45,650 nucleotides of DNA from Bacillota bacterium (GTDB taxonomy: Bacteria; Bacillota; Bacilli; Alicyclobacillales; SLC66), in the NCBI GenBank assembly GCA_021785975.1, contig JAJYOE010000009.1, positions 1 to 45,650 on the forward strand, in the 5' to 3' direction. The notes under the pieces were generated by a model. It did no database searches and had not been told where the DNA came from. It worked only from the letters and a program-made list of their open reading frames with translations. Shown one piece after another: positions 1 to 7,624 of this stretch (the stretch's first letter is position 1; every line of letters starts with the position of its first letter). Both the position numbers and the translations under genes were made by a program.

Positions 1-2830
1 TGGCTTCTGCTACCTGTCTGTCTTCCTCAAGGTTCGCATAGGTTTCGTCTGCTAATTGGCGGGTGCCGACTTTTTTCGAAAGCTCTTCGTATGCTTTTTT
101 TGTATCGATTGTGATACCTTTTGCCGAGATGCTTTTTTTGGCGAGCGGACCAAACGTCGTCATTTGGTCGTACAGCTTCGTATAATCACGGGTCACCCTC
201 ACCAGTTTGGGCATTGTTTTGCCCGGAATGGGATCGACTTCGCCCTTCTTCCAGTCCTTCACCTTCCCGTGCGGTTGTGCGAGTTCATCTGGCGAATCGT
301 GGGAAAGTGGCGCCATCACGATATCATCGACTTCTGGCAGCGCATCTTTTGCGAGCGCAGAAAATGTTTTTGCAATGGTGCGAAACGCGTCCCAATCGCT
401 CTTTGTCTCCCAGGGACGGGAGATTGCCGCCTGAAAGGGATGAATAAACGGATGCATATCCGTCGTACTGAGATCATTTTTTTCATACCAGGTGGCAGCC
501 GGAAGGACAATGTCTGAATACAGGCCGCTGCTGGTCATGCGAAAATCAATATCGATTAAAAGGTCCAATTTGGCTTCCGGCACCTGTTCGCTCATCTTGA
601 TCGTATCCGGATGCCAGGAAGTCTCTGCATCCGCAAAGACATGGCCATCTGCACCAAGAAGGTGCTTTAGGAAATACTCATGTCCTTTGCCGCTTGCCCC
701 AAGCAAATTGGATCGCCAAACAAAGAGGACGCGCGGGAAGTTCCTTGGGTCGTCAGGGTTCTCGACGGCAAATTCAATCTCTCCTTGCTTCAGACCATTT
801 GCCACTTGTTGGACGATTTCTTCCGTTGTGGTGGCCCCTTTGGATTTTGCCGCCGCCACCACATCGAGCGAATTCTGCGTCCACTGCGGGAAAGACGGCA
901 ACCAACCGAGCCTTGCAGCCATGGCATTGACGTCTGCCGGATGCATCCCTTCAAAGCGGCCAGGGTGTCCCGATTCGTTTGAAGTCGTATTTTTTTCCTC
1001 ATAGCGGTACTGTTCTGTCGCAAAATAAAAGAAAGATGTACCATTTTGCTGGCGCGGCGGACGAACCCAATCGAGTGCAAATGCCACAGTCGCCCAACCT
1101 TCTTGAGGGCGCACCTTTTCTTGTCCCACGTAATGCGCCCAACCACCGCCATTCACCCCTTGACAGCCAGTCAAGAGGACCAAATTCAAAATCGAGCGGT
1201 AGATCAAGTCACTGTGATACCAGTGGTTGGTTCCTGCTCCCATCGCGATCAGTGAGCGGCCTTTGGTCATCGCCGCATTTTGCGCAAATTCTCTTGCTAC
1301 GCGCGCCGCAAGGTTCCGATCGACGCCCGTGATCGCCTCTTGCCACGCGGGTGTATAAGGACTGTTATCGTCGTAGTCTTTTGGATAATCCCCCGGCAGG
1401 TCTCTGTTCACGCCAACGTGTGCGGCAAACAAGTCAAATACCGTGGTGACGTAAAACGTCTCTTCATGCCCCTGCAACGCTTTCATCGGCACCCCGCGCG
1501 TCACGTGGCGCTTACCGCCCTCTTCAAACACGGGGAACTCCACCAGCGCCTTCTCATCCTCGATGCCAAGGAGGCTTAGCCTCGGCGAAATCGCGTTTCC
1601 GTCCTGATCCTCTGACTTCAAGTTCCACTTTTTGGACTTGTCCCATCGAAAACCAAGACTGCCGTTTGGCACTACCGGGCGGTTGCTGGTTTCATCCCAT
1701 AAAATCGTCTTGAATTCGCCGTTCTCCACTTGATTACCGATATCATTCGCACTTAAAAACCGGTCTGCCACCCATTTGTCGCCCTGTTTTTTCAGCGTCA
1801 CAAGAAAGGGCAAATCGGTATACTGTTTTGCGTAATCGATAAAATACGGTTCAGCGTGATCGATATAAAATTCTTTCATAATGACATGCGTCATCGCCAT
1901 CGCAAGCGCCGCATCCGTGCCTGCACGAGCAGCGAGCCATACGTCCGCAAACTTCACGTATTCCGCATAATCCGGGCTCACACTCACCACTTTCATACCT
2001 TTATAGCGAGATTCCACCATAAAATGCGCGTCCGGCGTCCTCGTCATTGGCAGGTTGGTCCCCCAAATGATCATGTAAGACGCGTTGTACCAGTCAGCGC
2101 TCTCCGGCACGTCCGTCTGCTCCCCCCAAATCTGCGGCGAAGCGGGTGGCAAATCTGCATACCAGTCGTAAAAGCTGAGTATGGTGCCACCAAACAGCGA
2201 CAAGAAGCGGGATCCTGCCGCATAGCTGACCATTGACATGGCAGGAATCGGGCTGAATCCCACCACCCGGTCTGGCCCGTATGTTTTCGCAGTATGTAGC
2301 ATCGAAGCAGCAATGATTTCACTCACTTCCTGCCAATTACTGCGCACAAGACCTCCTTTGCCACGAGCCTTCTTGTAACGTGCCGAACGGTTCCTGTCGT
2401 TCACGATGCGCTCATACGCCTCTACGGGTGATGTGCCTTTCGCGCGTTCTTCCCGCCACATTTCAAGCAATTCCCCGCGCACATAAGGATACTTCACGCG
2501 AAGTGGGCTGTACGTGTACCAAGAAAAGCTGGCGCCACGAGCGCAGCCCCTTGGTTCATATTCCGGCACATCCGGGCCAAGCGAAGGATAGTCTGTTTTT
2601 TGCGTCTCCCAGGTGATGAGTCCGTCTTTCACGTACACATTCCAACTGCACGAGCCCGTGCAATTGACGCCATGCGTCGACCGGACCACCTTGTCGTGTT
2701 GCCAGCGCCCTCGATATAAATCTTCCCACGCGCGGGAACGGGGGCTCTCCTCTGACCATTTTTGATTAAATACCTCTCCTCGCCGCAAAAAATGCAGCCG
2801 GCCATTCCTTACCTTGTGACGTTGATCCAT
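1..2830 (-). CDS. narG: Respiratory nitrate reductase alpha subunit NarG (3' end outside window)
   Basis: This is the catalytic molybdenum subunit of the membrane-bound quinol:nitrate reductase, which reduces nitrate to nitrite at the cytoplasmic face. The visible 943 codons begin at an ATG preceded by GAAAGGATAGG and run off the left edge; the family is about 1,220 residues, so roughly the last quarter is missing. The [4Fe-4S] FS0 ligands are visible as His53-x3-Cys57-x3-Cys61 and Cys96 in EPRGCARGASFSW. The molybdenum-ligand aspartate lies in WYADLPPASPQ near residue 225, followed by QTDVPESADWYN, which is close to Bacillus NarG. There is no Tat signal, as expected for cytoplasmic NarG. It is the third gene of an operon, 6 bases after the 90-residue unknown gene. 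narH, narJ and narI would be expected beyond the left edge. Identity is certain; only the C-terminus is unseen. Confidence 0.97.
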   Translation of the reverse strand, partial: MDQRHKVRNGRLHFLRRGEVFNQKWSEESPRSRAWEDLYRGRWQHDKVVRSTHGVNCTGSCSWNVYVKDGLITWETQKTDYPSLGPDVPEYEPRGCARGASFSWYTYSPLRVKYPYVRGELLEMWREERAKGTSPVEAYERIVNDRNRSARYKKARGKGGLVRSNWQEVSEIIAASMLHTAKTYGPDRVVGFSPIPAMSMVSYAAGSRFLSLFGGTILSFYDWYADLPPASPQIWGEQTDVPESADWYNASYMIIWGTNLPMTRTPDAHFMVESRYKGMKVVSVSPDYAEYVKFADVWLAARAGTDAALAMAMTHVIMKEFYIDHAEPYFIDYAKQYTDLPFLVTLKKQGDKWVADRFLSANDIGNQVENGEFKTILWDETSNRPVVPNGSLGFRWDKSKKWNLKSEDQDGNAISPRLSLLGIEDEKALVEFPVFEEGGKRHVTRGVPMKALQGHEETFYVTTVFDLFAAHVGVNRDLPGDYPKDYDDNSPYTPAWQEAITGVDRNLAARVAREFAQNAAMTKGRSLIAMGAGTNHWYHSDLIYRSILNLVLLTGCQGVNGGGWAHYVGQEKVRPQEGWATVAFALDWVRPPRQQNGTSFFYFATEQYRYEEKNTTSNESGHPGRFEGMHPADVNAMAARLGWLPSFPQWTQNSLDVVAAAKSKGATTTEEIVQQVANGLKQGEIEFAVENPDDPRNFPRVLFVWRSNLLGASGKGHEYFLKHLLGADGHVFADAETSWHPDTIKMSEQVPEAKLDLLIDIDFRMTSSGLYSDIVLPAATWYEKNDLSTTDMHPFIHPFQAAISRPWETKSDWDAFRTIAKTFSALAKDALPEVDDIVMAPLSHDSPDELAQPHGKVKDWKKGEVDPIPGKTMPKLVRVTRDYTKLYDQMTTFGPLAKKSISAKGITIDTKKAYEELSKKVGTRQLADETYANLEEDRQVAEA

Positions 2831-2836
2831 CGCGAT

Positions 2837-3109
2837 CTACCTATCCTTTCTCGTGCCCTGCGAGTTTTGGTATCCCGGTTGCTGATCGATGCGAAAGGCG
2901 CTTGGTCCCGCTTTCCACTCTTCTTCGAATGCCTCATAATTCGGGGCATTTGCCGCCACCAGAATCATCCGTTCCAAAAAATCGCCATCATCCACACGGG
3001 AAACCGCCTCTTCCCACTGACTGATATTTTTATTGAAACGCATCCTGATAAGCGCCAATAAATCGGCTCGATCCTGATGCAGCGCTTCAGTCATCCATAC
3101 CTCGTCCAT
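2837..3109 (-). CDS. Small protein of unknown function in the nar operon
   Basis: A 90-residue soluble protein that I do not recognise. It starts with an ATG placed directly after the TAA of the hemerythrin-like gene and ends 6 bases before narG, so the three are almost certainly cotranscribed and perhaps translationally coupled. The sequence is predominantly helical and acidic in the first 70 residues (LLALIRMRFN, ISQWEEAVSRVDDGDFLERMI, ANAPNYEAFEEEW), with a polar, probably disordered tail. There are no cysteines, no membrane segment and no signal peptide. It could be a small accessory or assembly factor for the nitrate reductase or a partner of the hemerythrin-like protein; that is inference from position only. 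Confidence 0.7.
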   Translation of the reverse strand: MDEVWMTEALHQDRADLLALIRMRFNKNISQWEEAVSRVDDGDFLERMILVAANAPNYEAFEEEWKAGPSAFRIDQQPGYQNSQGTRKDR

Positions 3110-3553
3110 TTACCAGACCCCTTCTTCCCACTGGGTTAAAAATTTCTCTTCACTATCACTGTGAATTTGCACCAGCTTCAAGAACCCTTCCGCGTACATC
3201 ACCACTTCATCCAGTGATTCTCCTTCTTGGAGCTTGTGCTCCATCTCCATCACAAAGCGCTCCATCAAAAAATGATCACGGCGAAAGCCAAGTACAATGG
3301 GCTTCACGTCCTCGTTTTCCATTAGTTCAAGGTACCAGTCCGCCTCTTCTTCCCTGGCATGCTCCAAGGTTGACTCTCGCCAGTGCTCACAAAGGGCCTG
3401 AAGTGCCCTTGACGCTTCCTCCATTTTTCCGTTTGCAAGAAGTGACTTGGCAAGCATGGTGAGATCCGTGCCCTCCCCTGCAGCAGCCAAATGAATCAAG
3501 TGATGACTATCCGCTTTTCTAAGCGCTGGTCCGCTCACAACCAGTCCCCCCAT
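3110..3553 (-). CDS. Hemerythrin-like HHE-domain protein, first gene of the nar operon
   Basis: The 147 residues form four probable helices carrying the metal-ligand pattern of HHE cation-binding domains: His17/His18 in the first helix, His65-x3-Glu69 in the second, His94 in the third and His131-x3-Glu135 in the fourth. The two H-x3-E helices are arranged symmetrically, as expected for a di-iron four-helix bundle. Related proteins bind oxygen or nitric oxide or take part in iron-sulfur repair; which applies here is not visible. Standing first in an operon with narG, and behind a putative Fnr site, suggests protection against or sensing of nitrogen oxides or oxygen. The start is uncertain: the ATG has only a weak upstream GAAAG, while an internal GTG at 3538 (residue 6) follows GGGGGGA at 6-base spacing. 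Confidence 0.8.
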   Translation of the reverse strand: MGGLVVSGPALRKADSHHLIHLAAAGEGTDLTMLAKSLLANGKMEEASRALQALCEHWRESTLEHAREEEADWYLELMENEDVKPIVLGFRRDHFLMERFVMEMEHKLQEGESLDEVVMYAEGFLKLVQIHSDSEEKFLTQWEEGVW

Positions 3554-3577
3554 CGTCTGTTACTTTCAAGTGATTAC

Positions 3578-3620
3578 ATTTTAATTTTTCATTTACCTGA
3601 CCTATGAGAGATTTATCACA
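3578..3620 (-). promoter_or_regulatory. Putative Fnr/CRP-type operator and promoter of the nar operon
   Basis: On the minus strand TGTGATAAATCTCTCA (3605-3620) matches the Fnr/CRP-family site TGTGA-N6-TCACA with one mismatch in the second half. A -10-like TAAAAT lies at 3578-3583. If transcription starts 7 bases beyond it, at about 3571, the operator centre is at -41.5, the standard class II activator position. No good -35 hexamer is present, which fits an activator-dependent promoter. The leader before the hemerythrin-like gene would be under 40 bases. Confidence 0.55.
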
Positions 3621-3664
3621 CTCTACTTGCAATCTCATATATTTCTTAAAAAGTTCACATTTTG

Positions 3665-3683
3665 CGGTTCATTACGGTTCATT
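3665..3683. repeat. Two direct repeats of CGGTTCATT with a 10-base period
   Basis: CGGTTCATT occurs at 3665-3673 and again at 3675-3683. The 10-base spacing places both copies on the same face of the helix, about 94-112 bases upstream of the predicted nar start point. It may be a second regulator site (for example a response regulator), but the protein cannot be named from sequence. Confidence 0.4.
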
Positions 3684-3691
3684 TTGATAAC

Positions 3692-3713
3692 AAAAAAAGA
3701 GCCTTTCGGCTCT
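3692..3713 (-). terminator. Rho-independent terminator after the 6S RNA gene
   Basis: On the minus strand AGAGCC-GAAA-GGCTCT is followed by seven T. It lies about 35 bases downstream of the closing stem of the 6S RNA and separates it from the nar promoter. Confidence 0.85.
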
Positions 3714-3744
3714 CCGTTCCCTACTCTAATCCAATATGTTATTG

Positions 3745-3930
3745 ATACTCACCCGCACATGCCGTACAGAACACGTGTTTTCGAACCCGCTCTCGCAGGT
3801 GGGAGACTCGCGCTTCGATCTTTGGCTTCCCTTCAAGAGGGCCTGTCAGCACGAAGTCGTATTCCTGTCTCCCTTTTAACACGTAAGGTTCAAAACATAA
3901 GTCGTTCGTACGTGCAGCGCAGGTGAGATT
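3745..3930 (-). ncRNA. ssrS: 6S RNA
   Basis: The transcript would fold into one long hairpin with paired ends, the hallmark of 6S RNA. The 5' end CTCACC (3922-3927) pairs with the 3' end GGTGAG (3748-3753), and CGTAC pairs with GTACG further in. A central open region is followed by an inner stem GGGAGAC/GTCTCCC and an apical CTTGAAG-type loop. The 5' half carries GTTTTGAACCTTACG and then AAAAGGGAG, which I recognise from Firmicutes 6S RNAs. The length of about 185 nucleotides is typical. 6S RNA binds the sigma-A RNA polymerase holoenzyme by mimicking an open promoter and lowers transcription in stationary phase. The gene has its own promoter and terminator. Exact ends are estimates; a covariance-model search (Rfam 6S) would settle it. 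Confidence 0.8.
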
Positions 3931-3959
3931 ATGTTAACAAGTGAAGGCGTGAATTGCAA
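3931..3959 (-). promoter_or_regulatory. Sigma-A promoter of the 6S RNA gene
   Basis: On the minus strand TTGCAA (3954-3959) and TAACAT (3931-3936) are separated by exactly 17 bases. Initiation about 7 bases further would begin the RNA at the CTCACC closing stem. No terminator lies between this promoter and the stop of the preceding ligase gene, so read-through into 6S is also possible. Confidence 0.6.
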
Positions 3960-3993
3960 CAAGGAATAATCGGTAATCATGGAATGGATGCTT

Positions 3994-5076
3994 TTACTTT
4001 ATCATACCCTGATAGCGATTTTCCATACGCCTGGCAATGCTCGTGAGACTTTCCATCAATCGACGCTTCCCATATTGCTCGATGTCCCGTTCATCAAATT
4101 TCATCGGTTTGGCATTGGCTTCAAATAAAATCGGTCTTCCATCCGGCGACACGCTGGCATCCAATGAAAGTTCAGTCCATGTACCCGGCGTACGAGCGAT
4201 GGCAGTTGCTGCTACTTCTCCCACTCTCACGAGTTCACTGATCATGACGTCCCGATCGCTACCAAAGACCTCGGAAAATACCTGTTCCACCTTTGCGCGC
4301 GTTCCTCCATTTGGCACATGCGTGGTGACGCTTCCGATTGGTGCGCTACGTATTGCCATCCCGGTCACTGAAAAACCTTTATCGGGTTGACGATGAAGCA
4401 GCATCCGCACATCAAACCGGCGACCATTCCAGACTGCGGTGGTGGCTTCCTCCTGCAACAGGTACCGGCCATATTTCCTTGATCGTTGCAAAAAGTCATC
4501 AAGTTGATGCCACGTTAAATTCCCATAATCCATGAGTCTGCCCTTTAATTGCTCACGAAGGGATAGCCCCGCTGCATTTTTTTGGAGATGGATCATCCCG
4601 ATTCCCGCTTTACCAGCGATCGGTTTTAGGTACAATGAAGACCTCTCCTCCAGCCAGCGGGCGATGTCACTGGAATCCATCAAGCGTTCCGAATCCAGAA
4701 GATAATCGCGAAGAAAATTACTTTTTCGCCAAATGTCCACGAGTTCCCATTTCGTTAAAAAATGAGGATTGGTAATAATGTGACCGTCGCTCTCCCATTC
4801 CTCCATTCGCCTGCGGATGTTAGCAGAGTTTTCGAGATGCCTACTGGGGATCCGGTTGTAAAGAACTGATGACAGAGATGATGTTGAACGCGGTTCAAAT
4901 TCCCTGCGTTTTTCCGACCAAATGTAAGGGGCTATCGTCCCGTTTCGATTTATCTGAAAAAGCGACATCGTATGCCCCATCTGGTTCGCCAATTTGCCTA
5001 ATCGCTTAAAATGAGCGATATTCCCTCCAATTTCTCCATCATGGCCACCCGCAGTTAAAATCCCAATGCTCTCCAT
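3994..5076 (-). CDS. YheC/YheD-family ATP-grasp protein, copy 1 (last gene of ligase operon)
   Basis: A 360-residue ATP-grasp ligase of the YheC/YheD family, described as endospore-coat-associated in Bacillus. The N-terminal third is a pre-ATP-grasp domain with the family motif LYNRIPSR. The ATP-grasp fold follows, with YLKPIAGKAGIGM (phosphate-binding lysine and glycine loop), LLQEEA, RRFDVRMLL, THVPNGG and the metal-binding end ELSLDASVSPDGRP...FEANAKP. All look intact, so a carboxylate-amine or carboxylate-thiol ligase activity is plausible; the substrate is unknown. The start chosen overlaps the previous stop as TGATG and follows AAGGAGTGGTATCC; an upstream ATG at 5112 would overlap the previous gene by 37 bases and has no better ribosome site. 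It is transcriptionally last in a five-gene set after cotE. Confidence 0.88.
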   Translation of the reverse strand: MESIGILTAGGHDGEIGGNIAHFKRLGKLANQMGHTMSLFQINRNGTIAPYIWSEKRREFEPRSTSSLSSVLYNRIPSRHLENSANIRRRMEEWESDGHIITNPHFLTKWELVDIWRKSNFLRDYLLDSERLMDSSDIARWLEERSSLYLKPIAGKAGIGMIHLQKNAAGLSLREQLKGRLMDYGNLTWHQLDDFLQRSRKYGRYLLQEEATTAVWNGRRFDVRMLLHRQPDKGFSVTGMAIRSAPIGSVTTHVPNGGTRAKVEQVFSEVFGSDRDVMISELVRVGEVAATAIARTPGTWTELSLDASVSPDGRPILFEANAKPMKFDERDIEQYGKRRLMESLTSIARRMENRYQGMIK

Positions 5077-6146
5077 CAGGATACCACTCCTTGATATGCG
5101 ATTGTTTTCCACTCATTTTCAGACAGGGACACAGCGTAATCAACGAGAAGTTGCAAGGAATACGCATTCGCATCGCGGAGAAATGGCGTGTGAAAAATGG
5201 ATCGACCCGGTTTAGCATTTGCTTCAAAAAGCACGAGTCTCCCGTCTCTTGAAAACCCCATATCGAGTCCCAACTCTCCTAGCGTCGGTTCATGTGTGTC
5301 GCAAAGGTTCCTGCTGATGGTTAACGCCGCCTTTTCCATTGCATCATATGCGGCATCTGCCTGTTTATGAAACCACTGATCTAGTACCGTCTGTCTGTCC
5401 GCAATGCTTCCTCCACTTCGAACATGAGTGGTGACTGCCCCTTTTGCGGCCACCTTTGCTGCGCACCCTGTCACAGTAAACTCTCCGTCTGGTTTCCGTT
5501 GGACATGCACGCGAAAATCTGTTTTTCTGTCGCGATACGTACGAAGCGGAATTTCCTCTTGGATAATCCATTGATGATGGCCAAGCTTACGCTTCACAAA
5601 AGAAAAAAACTCCTTTTTGCTACCTAGAGTTGTGACTTCCACTCCGTTCGCGCTTCTCATTTCCACAAAAAAACGCGACCCCATTTTTTCAAGTCTGTAA
5701 ATTCCTTCGCCCAAACTGCCGGAGATCGGTTTGACGTAGAGTGAACCAAATTGATGTAACCCCGACAGAATCTCCTCTGGTTCCCATGAGTACCATGAAG
5801 TCGGAAGATATTGGGCCGTCTCGACACATTTTCGCAAGCACCTGTCCACTTCGCGTTTGTTAAAAAAACGCGAATTAAAGACCGGAATCTGTGCCCTCGC
5901 AAGCCATCCTTTTGCCGCTTTCGTGATAGGATCAAACTCCTCTTTGCGGGTGGGAATGCGATTATAGACCACCGTAGGCAAGAGTTTGCGCACTTCTACT
6001 CTTTGTGATGACTGCAAATCCTCAGGTGTCAGGCGAAATGCCTTTACCCCGGACTGTTCAGCAGTACGCAACACGGAGCGGATATAATGAGAATTCCAAT
6101 TTTTCCTGCTGACTAGTATCCCTAAGACCGGACGCTGTGGCGCCAT
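5076..6146 (-). CDS. YheC/YheD-family ATP-grasp protein, copy 2
   Basis: A 356-residue relative of the neighbouring ligases. It has the YNRIPTRKEE motif in the N-terminal domain, then YVKPISGSLGEGIYRL (ATP phosphate loop), IIQEEIPL, KTDFRVHVQ, THVRSGGS, and LGELGLDMGFSRDGR...FEANAKP at the metal site. All ATP-grasp signatures are complete. The chosen ATG follows AGAAGGTG at 6-7 bases and lies 17 bases after the amidoligase stop; an in-frame ATG 69 bases upstream would overlap that gene. Coupled by TGATG to copy 1. Sharing an operon with an amidoligase and following cotE suggests it modifies a coat component or builds a small coat-linked peptide. That is inference; no substrate of this family is visible. 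Confidence 0.88.
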   Translation of the reverse strand: MAPQRPVLGILVSRKNWNSHYIRSVLRTAEQSGVKAFRLTPEDLQSSQRVEVRKLLPTVVYNRIPTRKEEFDPITKAAKGWLARAQIPVFNSRFFNKREVDRCLRKCVETAQYLPTSWYSWEPEEILSGLHQFGSLYVKPISGSLGEGIYRLEKMGSRFFVEMRSANGVEVTTLGSKKEFFSFVKRKLGHHQWIIQEEIPLRTYRDRKTDFRVHVQRKPDGEFTVTGCAAKVAAKGAVTTHVRSGGSIADRQTVLDQWFHKQADAAYDAMEKAALTISRNLCDTHEPTLGELGLDMGFSRDGRLVLFEANAKPGRSIFHTPFLRDANAYSLQLLVDYAVSLSENEWKTIAYQGVVS

Positions 6147-6163
6147 TATTACACCTTCTCTCG

Positions 6164-7612
6164 TTAGGAAGCGGCACTTCGTTTTTTGAGGGATGAAGAT
6201 TGCGGTAATCCCCAAGCCGTCCTGATATCCAACGACTCATCCCATACCTCGTCTTGTCGGATCATCGTAAAAATCGGTTCGATCACTTCCTGATATTTGG
6301 CGTAAGTCTTCGTTTTCTCAAGTTCTCTCACCGCTTCTTCCAGTAAAGTAAGCAGGTAATCCCTGTCATTTTTATAAAACGCTCTGGCAAAATCCTGACG
6401 ATGCAGCGGCAAGTAGGGCAATTCGTGGTGATGGTGGATAATGGTAAACGCGAGTGCAAACGCTGCATAAGTGATTTGTGGGTCAACGAGAAAGCTTGCC
6501 GGTGTCCGATATTCGAATCCCCCGTAATCTTTAACTCGGATGTCGCCCAAAAACCCATATTTCGGCCTTCGACGGCTCGATGTTTCTGGATCCTCAATCA
6601 GCATCAGCGGCAAGCCTAAATAGATATCGAGCATGTTGATTAGTCGTGCTGATAAGGGGACACCGCTGAAGTGGAGATGCCCTCCAATGGGATAGCGGAC
6701 AAAAGGGGCGCTCCCAGCGAGCCATTCCGGATAGGGACGTTTGGCAAGTTGGGTCGCTTTTTTCAGCACTTTTTTTACATTGACGAGTAGCGCTTCCGGC
6801 GTGTCAGCAGGATCTGGTCTGATTTCTGCAAGCGGTCTGCGATTTCTGTCTCCTGCAAAGGTTCGATCGTCACAACCGACCATCCCTTTTTGCGGAAAAT
6901 ACCTTGAGGCCATCACCATTTTCCCCTGTTTTGAGCGCAACATGAATTCAAGATCTGTTCCCATCAACAAATGGCGGTAATCCGGATGCTGATTTTTTTC
7001 CTCCTGGTTCATCCATTCCTTCACCGCATCGGCAAAGAGCTCTAATGTTCTCCCTTTTAACACAGGAGTGGCCGCCACATCGAGCACCACTTGCCGCGAT
7101 TTGGAAAGTACCCCCAAACTGACGAGGCCAAATTCAAGACCAAGAGAATGTACGGCCCTTACGGCAAGTTGTGTGATTTTTTTTGTCTCTTCATCCAATT
7201 CACACGGCACTTCCACAAATGAATCGGTAATCTGATTGATCCGCTTGCTAAGCCAGACTGACTTATTTTCTGTGCGAAAGCAGCTGAGCGCCTTGAGGTC
7301 AAACACAGGAACCCGGTAGTGGCGATGCAGCTGCATTTTCACTTCTGCGTCTTCCTCTGCGCTGCGACTACGCGGACACGAGATCCCTGCCCTGCGCAGT
7401 GACCGGAGTAGTGTCCGTCTCGAATCGGCGCTAAGAAGGGCATCCCTGCGATTCACGGTCCACCCTAAATCGAGATCCTCCGTATTTCCAAAACGAATGA
7501 CCCGATCATTGGTACCGATTCCTTTCACATCCTGGACAGGCAACAGTCCGTTCACCTGTTTTGCCAGTCGCGTTGCCGATGCCTGCCCGCCGTGGAGAAG
7601 AAAAAATCGCAT
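6164..7612 (-). CDS. Amidoligase (phiEco32-like COOH-NH2 ligase type 2) with ATP-grasp-like N-terminal region
   Basis: 482 residues in two parts. Residues from about 216 are a glutamine-synthetase-fold carboxylate-amine ligase of the phage phiEco32-like type: GTDLEFML, GCDDR, PLAEIRPDPADTPEAL, GGHLHFSG and GFEYRTPASF carry the expected Glu, Glu, His and Arg positions. The first 215 residues resemble the end of a YheC/YheD ATP-grasp protein that has decayed: RFGNTEDLDLGWTVNR, then LGLEFGLVSLGVLSKSRQ and VVLDVAATP where the active relatives have an E-x-N metal motif. The second part could form amide or peptide bonds using ATP; the first may now only bind substrate. The start follows GGAGG at 8 bases, 12 bases after copy 3. 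It is the central gene of the five-gene operon. Confidence 0.85.
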   Translation of the reverse strand: MRFFLLHGGQASATRLAKQVNGLLPVQDVKGIGTNDRVIRFGNTEDLDLGWTVNRRDALLSADSRRTLLRSLRRAGISCPRSRSAEEDAEVKMQLHRHYRVPVFDLKALSCFRTENKSVWLSKRINQITDSFVEVPCELDEETKKITQLAVRAVHSLGLEFGLVSLGVLSKSRQVVLDVAATPVLKGRTLELFADAVKEWMNQEEKNQHPDYRHLLMGTDLEFMLRSKQGKMVMASRYFPQKGMVGCDDRTFAGDRNRRPLAEIRPDPADTPEALLVNVKKVLKKATQLAKRPYPEWLAGSAPFVRYPIGGHLHFSGVPLSARLINMLDIYLGLPLMLIEDPETSSRRRPKYGFLGDIRVKDYGGFEYRTPASFLVDPQITYAAFALAFTIIHHHHELPYLPLHRQDFARAFYKNDRDYLLTLLEEAVRELEKTKTYAKYQEVIEPIFTMIRQDEVWDESLDIRTAWGLPQSSSLKKRSAAS

Positions 7613-7624
7613 GACATGCCCCTC

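Noticed and set aside
56-2616. Several open frames of 60-170 codons on both strands
   Set aside because: They lie inside narG, which is read without interruption in one minus-strand frame with all nitrate reductase motifs; they lack ribosome sites and recognisable protein patterns.
3676-3692. TTGTTATCA as a second Fnr half-site
   Set aside because: Only one half matches and the sequence coincides with the end of the 6S terminator T run.
5365-6597. Additional short minus-strand frames inside the ligase genes
   Set aside because: They are out-of-frame shadows of the ATP-grasp and amidoligase genes, whose conserved motifs fix the true frames.
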